Source: Bacteroides sp.
GTDB lineage: Bacteria > Bacteroidota > Bacteroidia > Bacteroidales > Bacteroidaceae
NCBI GenBank assembly: GCA_017471925.1
Contig: JAFURM010000016.1
Coordinates: forward strand, 1 to 38,770
DNA: 38,770 nucleotides
Direction: 5' to 3'
Part shown: positions 1 to 7,763 of the stretch, piece after piece
Numbering within the stretch: position 1 is the first letter of the stretch
How the letters are laid out: each line of letters begins with the position of its first letter
Position numbers and translations under genes: made by a program
The notes under the pieces: generated by a model
Told to the model about the DNA's origin: nothing
The model's database searches: none
Seen by the model: the letters and a program-made list of their open reading frames with translations, nothing else

Positions 1-103
1 GCAAAGTACTTACTTGGCCAACGCAGTATATATCCGTTAGCACTTGAAGTATATATTACCTGACCGATGAAGTATATATTACTTGGCCGATGAAGTATAT
101 CTG
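1..103. repeat. 23-bp degenerate tandem array
   Basis: Units start at about 1 (22 bp), 23, 46, 69 and 92 (partial). The units at 46 and 69 are nearly identical, differing at two positions. Their core AAGTATATATTACTT has complementary 5-bp arms (AAGTA and TACTT) around TATAT. The first two units are more diverged. The array may continue to the left of the window. It encodes nothing obvious, and 23 is not a multiple of three. It resembles the 22-bp arrays elsewhere in the window in having dyad symmetry and alternating purine/pyrimidine cores. Confidence 0.75.
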
Positions 104-140
104 CTCGAAAATGAGAATTCAACCAAATTGCAGAAGAGCC

Positions 141-289
141 TCTTTTATTATCCGCTTTTCCTGAGTTTCTTTTCGGCTCTTTTGTCCGTTCTTTCTTGTC
201 ACATAGCCCGCTATGCTCCTTGAAAGAACAACCAAAATAGCTCGAAAAGACTCTTCATGAAAAAACTGAATAAATTCAAAACAGGTTCT
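141..289. repeat. MITE-like repeat, copy 1 (left end lost)
   Basis: This copy shares most of its length with the element at 10877-11004, including a CTTTTATTATCCGCTTT-like block, TCTTTTCGG, CGAAAAGACTC and the right terminal arm ending AAACAGGTTCT at 289. The left terminal arm is absent or degraded. It carries extra internal sequence around 199-235, including the small hairpin CATAGC-CC-GCTATG. It is non-coding and lies just past the 3' end of the helicase gene. Confidence 0.65.
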
Positions 290-341
290 AAATATTAATC
301 GATTCTCAAGACGCGTGCCGCGGCGTTTCCCAAACGAGCCT

Positions 342-2315
342 TTATTTCTTTTTCTTCATCGGCTTGGCCCATCCCTCTTCGTTGAAGTCGGGTGCGGGAC
401 CTCGGAAGTCATCGTCGTGCTGGAAGAACTGTTTCCAGTCGTCCTTGCGTCCGCGGGGTTTGGTGTAGCCACGTTCTTCACGGCTGGGTTTTTGCTTCTT
501 CTCTTTGGCGAAGCGTGTTCCGCTCTCTTCGGCGGGGGCGAAGGGACGTATTTCGGCTGCCGTTTTCTTGCGGGGTTTCTCTGCGGACGTGGCACGGCGG
601 CCTTCTGTGGCGGCAGGCTTGAAGGCGTCTTTGCGGTATTCCTTTTTGCTTTTTCGTCCTTTTTCATCGCTGTTTCCCTCGCCGCTTATTTCAACAGACA
701 CCTTGCGGCCATTCCATTTGGCTCGGGAAAGAGCCTTTACCACTTGGCGGGCATCCTCTTCGGCCACTTCGAAGAAGGAAAACTTGGGCATCAGGTCAAT
801 GCGGCCCACCTCCACACGGTTCTTCATGTTCTTGTTCAGCAGGCCGATGACATCGGCAGGGAAGAAGTTGTCCATCTTGCCCAGGTTGATGAAGAGGCGG
901 GTGTAGCCCTCCTCAGCCTGATGGGTGCGCTTGATGCCTTTGCCTTCGCGCGGTTCCCGTCTGTCACCCCGCTCTTTGCCTCTCAGTTCTTCGGTGTGAA
1001 TCTCCTTGCGGTCGCGGTAGTAGTCCAGGAAACGGTTGAATTCATGTGATACCACACGTTTGATGAGATCTTCTTTAGAGAGCCAGTCCAGCTTGCGGTA
1101 GATATCGGGCATGAAGTCGGCAATCTCCTCTTCGTTCACCTTTACCTTTTCCAGATTGTCGATGACCTTCAGCAGCTGCTTTTCACAAATCTGTTTGCTA
1201 GTGGGCATCTGTCCCATTTCAAACTTCTTGGCAATGATACGTTCTATTTCGCGCATCTTTCCCTTTTCACGCATGTTGATGATGGCGATGGAGGTACCGG
1301 TCTTTCCGGCCCGGCCGGTTCGTCCGCTGCGATGAGTGTAGCTTTCAATATCATCGGGCAGGCCATAGTTGATGACATGCGTCAGGTCGTCCACGTCCAG
1401 TCCACGGGCGGCAACATCGGTGGCTACCAGCAGTTGCAGGTTGCGTATGCGGAATTTCTGCATCACGGCATCACGTTGTGCTTGGGAGAGTTCGCCGTGC
1501 AGTGTGTCGGCATTGTAGCCCTCTTGCATCAGCTTGTCGGCAATCTCCTGGGTCTCCTTGCGTGTGCGGCAGAAGATGATGGCATAGATGTCTGGATAGT
1601 AGTCCACCACACGCTTCAGGGCTTCGTACTTGTCCTTGGCGTGTACGCAGTAGGCCACGTGTTTCACGTTGGCCGTGCTTTCGTTCTTGCGGCCAATGGT
1701 GATTTCCTTGGCATCGTGCAGGTAGTTCTTGGCGATACGGGCAATCTCGGGGCTCATGGTGGCCGAGAAGAGCAGGGTGTTGCGTTCCTGAGGCACGTCG
1801 GCCAGGATGGCATTGATGCTGTCGGTGAACCCCATGTTCAGCATCTCATCGGCCTCGTCCAGTACCACATTCTGCACTGTGCTGAGCGAGACGGTCTTGC
1901 GTTCCATCAGGTCAATGAGACGTCCGGGGGTAGCCACGATGATGTGTACTCCTTGCTTCAGGGCGCGTATCTGGCTCTCTATGCTGCTGCCTCCATAGAC
2001 GGGGAGCACCTTCAGGCCGTTGACATACTTGCTGTAGTCGTTCAGGTCACCGGCAATTTGCAGGCACAGTTCGCGTGTGGGGCAGAGAATCAGCGATTGC
2101 GGGATGCGTTGTTCCACGTCAATCTTCTGGATGAGCGGCAGACCGAATGCGGCCGTCTTTCCTGTGCCCGTCTGGGCCAGGGCCACCACGTCGTTGTTTT
2201 CTCCCAAAAGGTAGGGGATTACCTCTTCCTGTACCGGCATGGGCTGCTCATAGCCCATCTCTTCAATGGCGCGGCGTATTTCGGCCGATACGCCCAACTC
2301 TTCGAATGTCTTCAT
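342..2315 (-). CDS. DEAD-box ATP-dependent RNA helicase with DbpA-type RNA-binding domain
   Basis: Cytoplasmic RNA helicase of 657 residues that unwinds RNA duplexes using ATP, probably in ribosome assembly, mRNA turnover or cold adaptation. The Q-motif region lies near residues 25-30, Walker A AQTGTGKT at 47-54, DEAD at 153-156 and SAT at 184-186. The second RecA domain ends in a THRSGRTGRAG motif. Residues about 470-555 look like the small DbpA RRM-like RNA-binding domain, followed by a basic, lysine- and arginine-rich disordered tail ending in KPMKKKK. This layout fits the long DeaD/CsdA-like helicases common in Bacteroidetes. The ATG start is supported by a TAnnTTTG promoter element 27 bp upstream. 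It lies downstream of the sugar kinase on the same strand but has its own promoter-like element. The exact RNA target cannot be read from sequence. Confidence 0.95.
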   Translation of the reverse strand: MKTFEELGVSAEIRRAIEEMGYEQPMPVQEEVIPYLLGENNDVVALAQTGTGKTAAFGLPLIQKIDVEQRIPQSLILCPTRELCLQIAGDLNDYSKYVNGLKVLPVYGGSSIESQIRALKQGVHIIVATPGRLIDLMERKTVSLSTVQNVVLDEADEMLNMGFTDSINAILADVPQERNTLLFSATMSPEIARIAKNYLHDAKEITIGRKNESTANVKHVAYCVHAKDKYEALKRVVDYYPDIYAIIFCRTRKETQEIADKLMQEGYNADTLHGELSQAQRDAVMQKFRIRNLQLLVATDVAARGLDVDDLTHVINYGLPDDIESYTHRSGRTGRAGKTGTSIAIINMREKGKMREIERIIAKKFEMGQMPTSKQICEKQLLKVIDNLEKVKVNEEEIADFMPDIYRKLDWLSKEDLIKRVVSHEFNRFLDYYRDRKEIHTEELRGKERGDRREPREGKGIKRTHQAEEGYTRLFINLGKMDNFFPADVIGLLNKNMKNRVEVGRIDLMPKFSFFEVAEEDARQVVKALSRAKWNGRKVSVEISGEGNSDEKGRKSKKEYRKDAFKPAATEGRRATSAEKPRKKTAAEIRPFAPAEESGTRFAKEKKQKPSREERGYTKPRGRKDDWKQFFQHDDDFRGPAPDFNEEGWAKPMKKKK

Positions 2316-2341
2316 AAATCGTTTTTTGCTTGTTTGGGGTG

Positions 2342-2349
2342 CAAAGGTA
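2342..2349 (-). promoter_or_regulatory. candidate -7 element for the helicase gene
   Basis: The minus strand reads TACCTTTG, a full match to the Bacteroides -7 consensus TAnnTTTG, 27 bp before the helicase ATG. I see no good TTTG at the -33 position, so strength is uncertain. Confidence 0.5.
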
Positions 2350-2394
2350 GTGAATTATTGCCAATGTCTCCTGATTTTGTGCAGCGGATGTTTC

Positions 2395-3324
2395 TTAGAG
2401 CATTGCTTTCATCTTTTCCGCGAACTCCATTGAGACAGAATTGTGTACGCTTTGGCAAACGTTGGCCGAGAAGGCTATGCCGGTGGCCACGATACGGTCC
2501 CATCTCTTCTGGTCCATATGGGGCAGGTCGTCACGGTGGATGCCCTCTTTCAGCAGGCCATAGAGCAGGCCGGCATTGAAGTTGTCGCCCGCACCGATGG
2601 TGCTGACGGCCTCAATGGGAGGCACGGCGTAGGTTTTGCGTTGGCCGTCGGTGTAGAGGATGACTTCGTTGCCGCCCTGGGTGTAGATGAAGTTGGGACA
2701 GTAGAACTTTATTTTCTCCTTGTACACCTTGTCTCCCTCCTGCAAGCCATAGAGGTGCAGAAAGTCTTCGCTTGAGCCGCGCACGATGTCGGCATATTCC
2801 AGGTTTTCGATGAGTGCCGCGTTGAGTTTGATGGCCTCTTCCTTGTGTGGTGCACGGAAGTTGGGGTCGTAGTAGATGATGGCTCCGGCTTGTCGGGCAC
2901 GCTCCAGCAGTTCCACTACCTTGTCGCGCAGCAGGGGAGAGAGGGCATAATAGGAACCCAGGATAAGGATGTCCTCGTCTGTAATGTCGGGATAGTCCAC
3001 CTCTAGACGCAGTTTGGGGTAATCCTTATAAAAGATGTATTCGGCATCACTCCGTTCGTTGAGGAAGGCGAGTGATACGGGCGACTTGCCGTTGGGGAAG
3101 ACGTTCACATGAGTGGTCTCCATACCGTTGCTGCGCATGAAGTCCAGGATGATTTCTCCCACCCGGTCGTTGCCTACTTCTGTGATGAACTCCACGGGTA
3201 CTCCCATGCGTGCCAGTGACACCACACCGTTGAACACCGAACCGCCGGGTACGGCTGCCGTGGGCTGTCCGTCGCGAAACAGGATGTCCAGAATGGTTTC
3301 GCCTATACCGATTATTTTTCGCAT
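2395..3324 (-). CDS. PfkB-family carbohydrate kinase
   Basis: Ribokinase-like sugar kinase of 309 residues, probably a fructokinase-type enzyme that phosphorylates a free sugar or sugar phosphate with ATP in the cytoplasm. The first PfkB signature is visible as GGSVFNG (27-33) and the second as GAGDNFNAG (244-252), where D247 should be the catalytic base and the glycines form the anion hole. Length is normal for the family. Its start codon overlaps the end of the SIS-domain isomerase gene by 13 bp, so the two are almost certainly cotranscribed and translationally coupled. Substrate cannot be decided from sequence. The partnership with an arabinose-5-phosphate isomerase-like protein suggests sugar-phosphate supply, perhaps for surface polysaccharide. 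Confidence 0.93.
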   Translation of the reverse strand: MRKIIGIGETILDILFRDGQPTAAVPGGSVFNGVVSLARMGVPVEFITEVGNDRVGEIILDFMRSNGMETTHVNVFPNGKSPVSLAFLNERSDAEYIFYKDYPKLRLEVDYPDITDEDILILGSYYALSPLLRDKVVELLERARQAGAIIYYDPNFRAPHKEEAIKLNAALIENLEYADIVRGSSEDFLHLYGLQEGDKVYKEKIKFYCPNFIYTQGGNEVILYTDGQRKTYAVPPIEAVSTIGAGDNFNAGLLYGLLKEGIHRDDLPHMDQKRWDRIVATGIAFSANVCQSVHNSVSMEFAEKMKAML

Positions 3325-3917
3325 AATAATCTTGATTTTTCGCCCAGATAGCCACCGTGGTGGCGCTTGGAATATTCCTCGATGGTAAAGCCTGTCTGCT
3401 TCATGGTCTGCACCACGAGAATGTCACCGATGACGGTCATCACGGTGGTGGAAGTCGTGGGCGTCATGCCCAAAGCGCAGACCTCCTTGGGACTGCCGGT
3501 GCTGAGGCATACAGTGGCCTCACGGGCCAGCGGACTGTCGGGGGTTCCGGTGATGACGATAAATTTCAGTTGGGGGTTCAGGTTGTGGGCCAGTTGGGTC
3601 AACTCAACTATCTCGCGTGTCTTGCCCGAGTTGGAGATGAGTAACAGCAGGTCATCCTCCTGCAGGATGCCCAGGTCGCCGTGTTGTGCTTCGCTGGGAT
3701 GCAGGAACACGGCCGGTATGCCAGTGGAGCAAAAGGTGGTAGCGATGTTCATGGCTATCTGTCCGGCCTTTCCCATGCCAGAGGTGACCAGCTTGCCTTT
3801 GCGGCGATGTACCTGCTCCACGATGAGCGTCACGGCCTTTTCGTAGGCGTCGGTTACGGGGATGTTCTGCACAGCTTGTGCTTCCTTCTGCAGAAGTTCT
3901 TTGATGGATTCTATCAT
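3312..3917 (-). CDS. SIS-domain sugar-phosphate isomerase, KdsD/KpsF-like without CBS domains
   Basis: Protein of 201 residues consisting of one SIS domain. It shows GMGKAG (47-52), SEAQHGDLG (75-83), the phosphosugar-binding SNSGKT loop (95-100) and a C-terminal RHHGGYLG (185-192). The last resembles the HPGGxLG segment of D-arabinose-5-phosphate isomerases (KdsD, KpsF, GutQ). Those enzymes are usually about 320 residues with two C-terminal CBS domains, which are absent here. Short SIS-only arabinose-5-phosphate isomerases are known from Bacteroides, so the likely reaction is ribulose 5-phosphate to arabinose 5-phosphate for Kdo synthesis in the cytoplasm. This is family inference: a different aldose-ketose pair is possible. 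It is first in a two-gene unit with the PfkB kinase. Confidence 0.88.
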   Translation of the reverse strand: MIESIKELLQKEAQAVQNIPVTDAYEKAVTLIVEQVHRRKGKLVTSGMGKAGQIAMNIATTFCSTGIPAVFLHPSEAQHGDLGILQEDDLLLLISNSGKTREIVELTQLAHNLNPQLKFIVITGTPDSPLAREATVCLSTGSPKEVCALGMTPTTSTTVMTVIGDILVVQTMKQTGFTIEEYSKRHHGGYLGEKSRLLCEK

Positions 3918-3939
3918 AACTCAGTTTTATTATTGGGCG

Positions 3940-3947
3940 CAAATATC
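3940..3947 (-). promoter_or_regulatory. weak -7 element for the isomerase-kinase unit
   Basis: The minus strand reads GATATTTG, one mismatch from TAnnTTTG, 22 bp upstream of the isomerase ATG in the divergent gap. No clear -33 element is seen. Confidence 0.3.
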
Positions 3948-4013
3948 TGCAATTTTCCATAAACTACAATAAGAATGGGAGAATAAAATCCCGATGGATT
4001 CTAAGTTTTATTG

Positions 4014-4021
4014 TATTTTTG
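4014..4021 (+). promoter_or_regulatory. candidate -7 element for the M16 peptidase gene
   Basis: TATTTTTG matches TAnnTTTG exactly and ends 26 bp before the ATG at 4048. The -33 region is AT-rich but has no exact TTTG. Confidence 0.5.
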
Positions 4022-4047
4022 CAGCCGATTTGTCCGGATAGCCCGGA

Positions 4048-5292
4048 ATGAACAGCATGAAAGATTCGGAAGAAAAATATCACTTGCACACCTTGCCTAA
4101 CGGCTTGCGCCTCATTTACCGTCCCACGCTTTCCCCGGTGGCTTATTGTGGTTTTGCCATAGATGCCGGCACGCGCGATGAACTGGCGGAGGAGCAGGGT
4201 ATGGCCCATTTCGTGGAACATCTCATTTTCAAGGGAACCCGCAAACGGCGGGCCTGGCATATCCTGAACCGCATGGAGAATGTGGGCGGCGAGCTGAACG
4301 CCTATACCAATAAGGAGGAGACTGTGGTCTACTCGGCCTTCTTGGTCGAAGACTTTGCCCGGGCTGCCGAACTGCTCACCGACATCGTGTTCCGTTCCAC
4401 CTTTCCTCAGCGGGAGATAGCCAAGGAGGTAGAGGTCATCATTGATGAGATACAGTCTTATGAGGACAATCCCTCGGAACTGATATTCGATGATTTCGAA
4501 GACCTCATTTTCCGCAATCATCCTTTGGGACGTAACATTTTGGGATGTCCCTCACTGTTGAAACGTTTCCGCAGCGAGGATGCGGTTGCTTTCACCTCAC
4601 GTTTCTATCATCCGGCCAACATGGTCTTTTTTGCACAGGGGCGGCTGGACTTTCGCCGGATGGTGTGCCTCATGGAGCGGCTGACGGCTGATGTACCGGC
4701 TGTGGTGGTGGACAATCGCCGTGTTCCCCCTCCGGCTTATGTTCCCGAACGGCTTGTCCTGCATCGTGAAACCCATCAGGCTCATGTCATGATAGGGGCA
4801 CGAGGCTATGATGCCCACGACGAGCGGCGCACGGCCCTCTATCTGCTGAACAATCTCCTGGGCGGTCCGGGCATGAACAGTCGCCTGAACCTGTCGCTGC
4901 GCGAAAGGCGTGGACTGGTCTACAACGTGGAGTCCAACCTCACCTCTTATACCGATACCGGCACGTTCTGCATCTACTTCGGTTGCGACAATGATGATGT
5001 GGACCTTTGCACCTCACTGGTCCATAGGGAGTTGAAGCGGTTGTGCGACTGCCGCCTGAGCACTGCTCAGCTGGCTGCGGCCAAGAAACAGCTGATTGGG
5101 CAAATCGGTGTGGCCGGTGACAATGCCGAAAACAATGCTTTGGGCATGGCCAAAACTTATCTGCATTACAACCGTTGTGAGACTTCCGAAGCTGTTTGCA
5201 GGCGTATTTCCGCCCTCACGTCGGAACAACTGCTCGAAGTGGCCAACGAAATGTTTGCCGAGGAGTATCTTTCCACGCTGATTTACTGTTGA
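4048..5292 (+). CDS. M16-family zinc metallopeptidase (insulinase/processing-peptidase type)
   Basis: Peptidase of 414 residues with the inverted zinc motif HxxEH at 54-58 (HFVEH). The downstream EVIIDEIQSYEDNP helix should provide the third zinc ligand, as in mitochondrial-processing-peptidase-like enzymes. GGELNAYTNKEET follows the zinc helix as expected, and the C-terminal half is the usual second M16 lobe, with an arginine- and tyrosine-containing segment (RERRGLVYNVES). No signal peptide is seen, so it is probably cytoplasmic. Length is typical of single-chain bacterial M16B proteins. A second ATG lies three codons downstream, and the first is kept because both fit. The next ORF begins three codons after the stop and is in the same frame. 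Confidence 0.94.
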   Translation: MNSMKDSEEKYHLHTLPNGLRLIYRPTLSPVAYCGFAIDAGTRDELAEEQGMAHFVEHLIFKGTRKRRAWHILNRMENVGGELNAYTNKEETVVYSAFLVEDFARAAELLTDIVFRSTFPQREIAKEVEVIIDEIQSYEDNPSELIFDDFEDLIFRNHPLGRNILGCPSLLKRFRSEDAVAFTSRFYHPANMVFFAQGRLDFRRMVCLMERLTADVPAVVVDNRRVPPPAYVPERLVLHRETHQAHVMIGARGYDAHDERRTALYLLNNLLGGPGMNSRLNLSLRERRGLVYNVESNLTSYTDTGTFCIYFGCDNDDVDLCTSLVHRELKRLCDCRLSTAQLAAAKKQLIGQIGVAGDNAENNALGMAKTYLHYNRCETSEAVCRRISALTSEQLLEVANEMFAEEYLSTLIYC

Positions 5293-5301
5293 GCCGGCGG
5301 A

Positions 5302-5994
5302 GTGAACCGCTCGGATATTTTTGCCTTGGGCGGTTTCGACTTCTTTTGTGTGAAGGGTCTCCAAAGTGTGGAGAAAGATGGCACACTGATGGCCTGCTGG
5401 ATGGCGGATGATACCTTTGCCTGGACGGTGGTCACGGCGGCCGGTACGCCTTGGGAAATGCGTGAGGAGATCTCCTGGCGCTATGCCTCGGGGCATGAGG
5501 CTTCGTCGGCTGACGCGCAGGCAGCCACGGCTGCACGCTCCTCGCTGTTTCCAGTAGAGGCTTTGGTGCAGGTTTACCGTCGTGGCGAACTGCTCTCTTC
5601 GGAGCGTACGGAACTGGAATTTGCGGCCGATGGTTCTTTGGCGGCTACGGTCAGGACGCTTTCCGATGCCACGACCGGCGAACTGCTGGAGCGGGTCACC
5701 TGCCGCTATCAGACGTCTTGTGTGGGTCTTCCATTGGCCTGGAGTGAAACGCAGGATGGCGAAGGCAATGTGGTGCGTCGGGAGTATGCTTACGATACCT
5801 CCCGCTGGCTGTGCGAGATTGTCTGTACCTCTTCCTTGGCTGCCGATGAGGCCGAGCGTGAGAGCTACCTCTATGCTTCGCCCGACGAGGCGGGTAACTG
5901 GCTTGTCTCCTGGCAGGAGTGGAACGACCGTGTGGACTGGAATCACGTCACGGCTTCCGTACAGGTGCGTCGCGAAATCAGCTATTTCCCTTAG
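5302..5994 (+). CDS. hypothetical protein, GTG start
   Basis: Unknown protein of 230 residues. I recognise no domain. No signal peptide or membrane segment is visible, and it is rich in tryptophan and in short beta-type stretches (for example REYAYDTSRW and WQEWNDRVDW), slightly like YD-repeat or beta-sandwich proteins. The GTG at 5302 is three codons after the M16 TGA and in the same reading frame, so cotranscription and translational coupling are likely. An internal ATG at 5389 is an alternative start. An antisense ORF covers the region (5014-6015) but reads as a shadow. The stop is 5 bp from the end of the convergent DUF1573 gene. The M16 protein has a normal C-terminus, so a broken fusion is less likely than a separate gene. 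Confidence 0.7.
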   Translation: MNRSDIFALGGFDFFCVKGLQSVEKDGTLMACWMADDTFAWTVVTAAGTPWEMREEISWRYASGHEASSADAQAATAARSSLFPVEALVQVYRRGELLSSERTELEFAADGSLAATVRTLSDATTGELLERVTCRYQTSCVGLPLAWSETQDGEGNVVRREYAYDTSRWLCEIVCTSSLAADEAERESYLYASPDEAGNWLVSWQEWNDRVDWNHVTASVQVRREISYFP

Positions 5995-5999
5995 TCTCC

Positions 6000-6809
6000 T
6001 TACTTTCTCCTGCACTGCTCTGTCGTGAGCTTGATGAGGAGCCTTCCTTCTTCCTCTTCCTTCTCTTTTCCCTTCTCTTTCCCTTGTGTCGCTTCTGTCA
6101 GGCTGACGCAGAGGGGGGAGGCGGTTTCATCCGTTTTTCGTGTCAGGGTGATGATGATTTCTCCCTCTTGGTCGGGCATCAGGGTGTCGGGTTGCATGCG
6201 GGCCTGCAGGTTCTCTGTGGGGGTGATGAAGTGTGTGGTCAGCGGGGTGTTGCCTTGGTTGACGACGAGAATGCTCTGTGTTTGCCGCAGGGAGGAGGTG
6301 CCGGTGCGTGTCGGGTGGAAGCGCAGGAGGGTGTTGCGCAGTTGCAGGTTGCCCATGGTGTAGGGATATCCGGTGTGTTTGCGCGTTTTTCCGGCCGTTA
6401 CGCGGCCTTTCACCAAGAGAATGGTGCGCAGGTCTGCTCCGTCCATAAGGACCGTGAGCGTGCGTCTGAAGACTCCCGGACGTCCTGCGGGGTTGTAGGT
6501 GACGTGTATGGTGCCTTCCTTGCCGGGCAGTATGGCTTCACGGGTGTAGGTAGAGGTGGTGCATCCGCAGCTGCTCAGTACGCGTGCAATGGCGATGGAA
6601 ACCGTGGTGTTGTTGGTGAAGCGGAAGGTCGTTTCCTGTGTCCCTCCGTCTTCGTCGATGGTGCCGAAGTCGTGTTCGTAGCGGTCGAAGCGGATGGTCT
6701 CTTGTGCGCCGGCATCGGTGGTCTGCAGCAGGGCGAGGACGAGGAGTGCGTGGAGCAGTATCTGTCGGAGGGGGCTGTGGGGGGGCGAGAGAGGGTGATT
6801 GGTGTCCAT
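6000..6809 (-). CDS. exported DUF1573 protein
   Basis: Protein of 269 residues with a hydrophobic N-terminal segment (LLHALLVLALLQ) and a likely cleavage site near GAQE, so it is probably exported to the periplasm. The mature part begins with the DUF1573 signature FDRYEHDFGTI and continues with FRFTNNT and SSCGCTTSTY. This Ig-like, ASH/MSP-type fold is very common in Bacteroidetes, with unknown biochemical function. A second, weaker Ig-like repeat may cover residues 145-240. The C-terminus is highly charged (KGKEKEEEEGR). The N-terminal MDTNHPLSPPHSP stretch before the hydrophobic core is unusual, and the true start could be slightly downstream. It reads in the same direction as the frd operon, with a hairpin and a short repeat array between them. 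Confidence 0.85.
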   Translation of the reverse strand: MDTNHPLSPPHSPLRQILLHALLVLALLQTTDAGAQETIRFDRYEHDFGTIDEDGGTQETTFRFTNNTTVSIAIARVLSSCGCTTSTYTREAILPGKEGTIHVTYNPAGRPGVFRRTLTVLMDGADLRTILLVKGRVTAGKTRKHTGYPYTMGNLQLRNTLLRFHPTRTGTSSLRQTQSILVVNQGNTPLTTHFITPTENLQARMQPDTLMPDQEGEIIITLTRKTDETASPLCVSLTEATQGKEKGKEKEEEEGRLLIKLTTEQCRRK

Positions 6810-6845
6810 CAGTGTTGGGGGATAGTGGTGAAACGTCCTGTGTGT

Positions 6846-6900
6846 GCCGTGGCTATAGCGGAGTGCATGTGCCGTGGCTACGGCAATGTGCCTGTGCCGT
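6846..6900. repeat. 25-bp short tandem repeat with dyad core
   Basis: GCCGTGGCTA occurs at 6846 and 6871, and GCCGT again at 6896, giving a 25-bp period and about 2.2 units. The second unit contains GCCGTGGCTACGGC, with complementary 5-bp arms. It lies about 40-90 bp upstream of the DUF1573 gene start. It is short, so it could be chance, but it resembles the longer 22-bp arrays in the window. Confidence 0.5.
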
Positions 6901-6913
6901 GTGGCGAAAGAGA

Positions 6914-6960
6914 ATCCCCTCCCGGGATGCGGGGCGTTTTCCCGCGCATGGGGAGGGGAT
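6914..6960 (-). terminator. GC-rich hairpin after frdB, candidate terminator or REP-like palindrome
   Basis: The arms ATCCCCTCCC (6914-6923) and GGGAGGGGAT (6951-6960) are perfectly complementary, and the inner ATGCGGG/CCCGCGCAT also pairs in part. Read on the minus strand, the hairpin comes 33 bp after the frdB stop and is followed by TTCTCTTT, so it could terminate the frd transcript. It also shares the CCCCTCCC/GGGAGGGG theme with palindromes at 7764-7838, which suggests a dispersed REP-like repeat. Confidence 0.55.
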
Positions 6961-6992
6961 GTTGATATTAATCAAATGTGTGAGAAATGTTC

Positions 6993-7748
6993 TCAGTCTT
7001 TCAGCTTGGCGATGATGAAGTCGCGGTTCAGGCGTGCGATGTTGCTGATGGAAATGTTCTTGGGACATTCGGCTTCGCAGGCACGTGTGTTGGTGCAGTT
7101 GCCGAATCCCAGTTCGTCCATCTTGCTGAGCATGGCCTTTGCGCGTCTCAGGGCTTCAGGCTTGCCTTGGGGCAGGAGGTTGAGCTGGCTCACCTTGGCT
7201 GATACGAAGAGCATGGCCGAGCCGTTCTTGCAGGCTGCTACGCAGGCACCGCATCCGATGCAGCTGGCTGCGTCCATGGCCTCGTCGGCCACCTGCTTGG
7301 GGATGAGGATGGCGTTGGCATCCTGGGGGGCACCGGTGCGCACGCTCACGAAGCCGCCTGCCTGCATAATCTTGTCATAGGCGGTGCGGTCCACCATGAG
7401 GTCTTTGATGACGGGGAATCCGGCTGAACGCCAAGGCTCTACGGTGATGGTGTCGCCGTCCTTGAAGCGGCGCATGTAGATTTGGCAGGTGGTGGCACCG
7501 GTTGCGGGGCCGTGGGGGTGTCCGTTGATGTAGAGGGAGCACATGCCGCAGATGCCTTCGCGGCAGTCGTGGTCGAAGACTACGGGTTCCTTACCCTCGG
7601 AGATGAGCTGCTCGTTCAGGATGTCGAGCATTTCCAGGAATGAGGTATCTCCCGGAATGTCCTTCATTTGGTAGGTTTCGAATGCGCCTTTGGCCTTGGG
7701 GCCTTCCTGACGCCACACTTTCAGTGTAAATGATATGTTTTTGTCCAT
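6993..7748 (-). CDS. frdB: fumarate reductase / succinate dehydrogenase iron-sulfur subunit
   Basis: Iron-sulfur subunit of 251 residues that carries electrons between the cytochrome b subunit and the flavoprotein. The N-terminal ferredoxin-like domain has the [2Fe-2S] ligands in CREGICGMC (C62, C67, C70) with a later cysteine at about 88. The C-terminal domain has [11 protein letters not shown] and [12 protein letters not shown] for the [4Fe-4S] and [3Fe-4S] clusters. Length matches family members. It is the last gene of frdC-frdA-frdB, the order known for Bacteroides fumarate reductase, which supports anaerobic fumarate respiration and succinate formation at the cytoplasmic face of the inner membrane. 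The 102-bp gap to frdA holds GC-rich palindromes that may affect relative expression. Confidence 0.96.
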   Translation of the reverse strand: MDKNISFTLKVWRQEGPKAKGAFETYQMKDIPGDTSFLEMLDILNEQLISEGKEPVVFDHDCREGICGMCSLYINGHPHGPATGATTCQIYMRRFKDGDTITVEPWRSAGFPVIKDLMVDRTAYDKIMQAGGFVSVRTGAPQDANAILIPKQVADEAMDAASCIGCGACVAACKNGSAMLFVSAKVSQLNLLPQGKPEALRRAKAMLSKMDELGFGNCTNTRACEAECPKNISISNIARLNRDFIIAKLKD

Positions 7749-7763
7749 AATTCTAATGTTTGG

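Noticed and set aside
1332-2579. Plus-strand ORF of 415 codons across the helicase
   Set aside because: It is antisense to the helicase with clear motifs, and the codon composition (V, G, H, Q-rich) is typical of a shadow frame.
5014-6015. Long minus-strand ORF of 333 codons opposite the M16 peptidase and the unknown protein
   Set aside because: It is antisense to clear coding on the plus strand, spans two genes, shows an unordered R/H/T-rich composition and no domain. It is a shadow ORF of GC-rich coding DNA.
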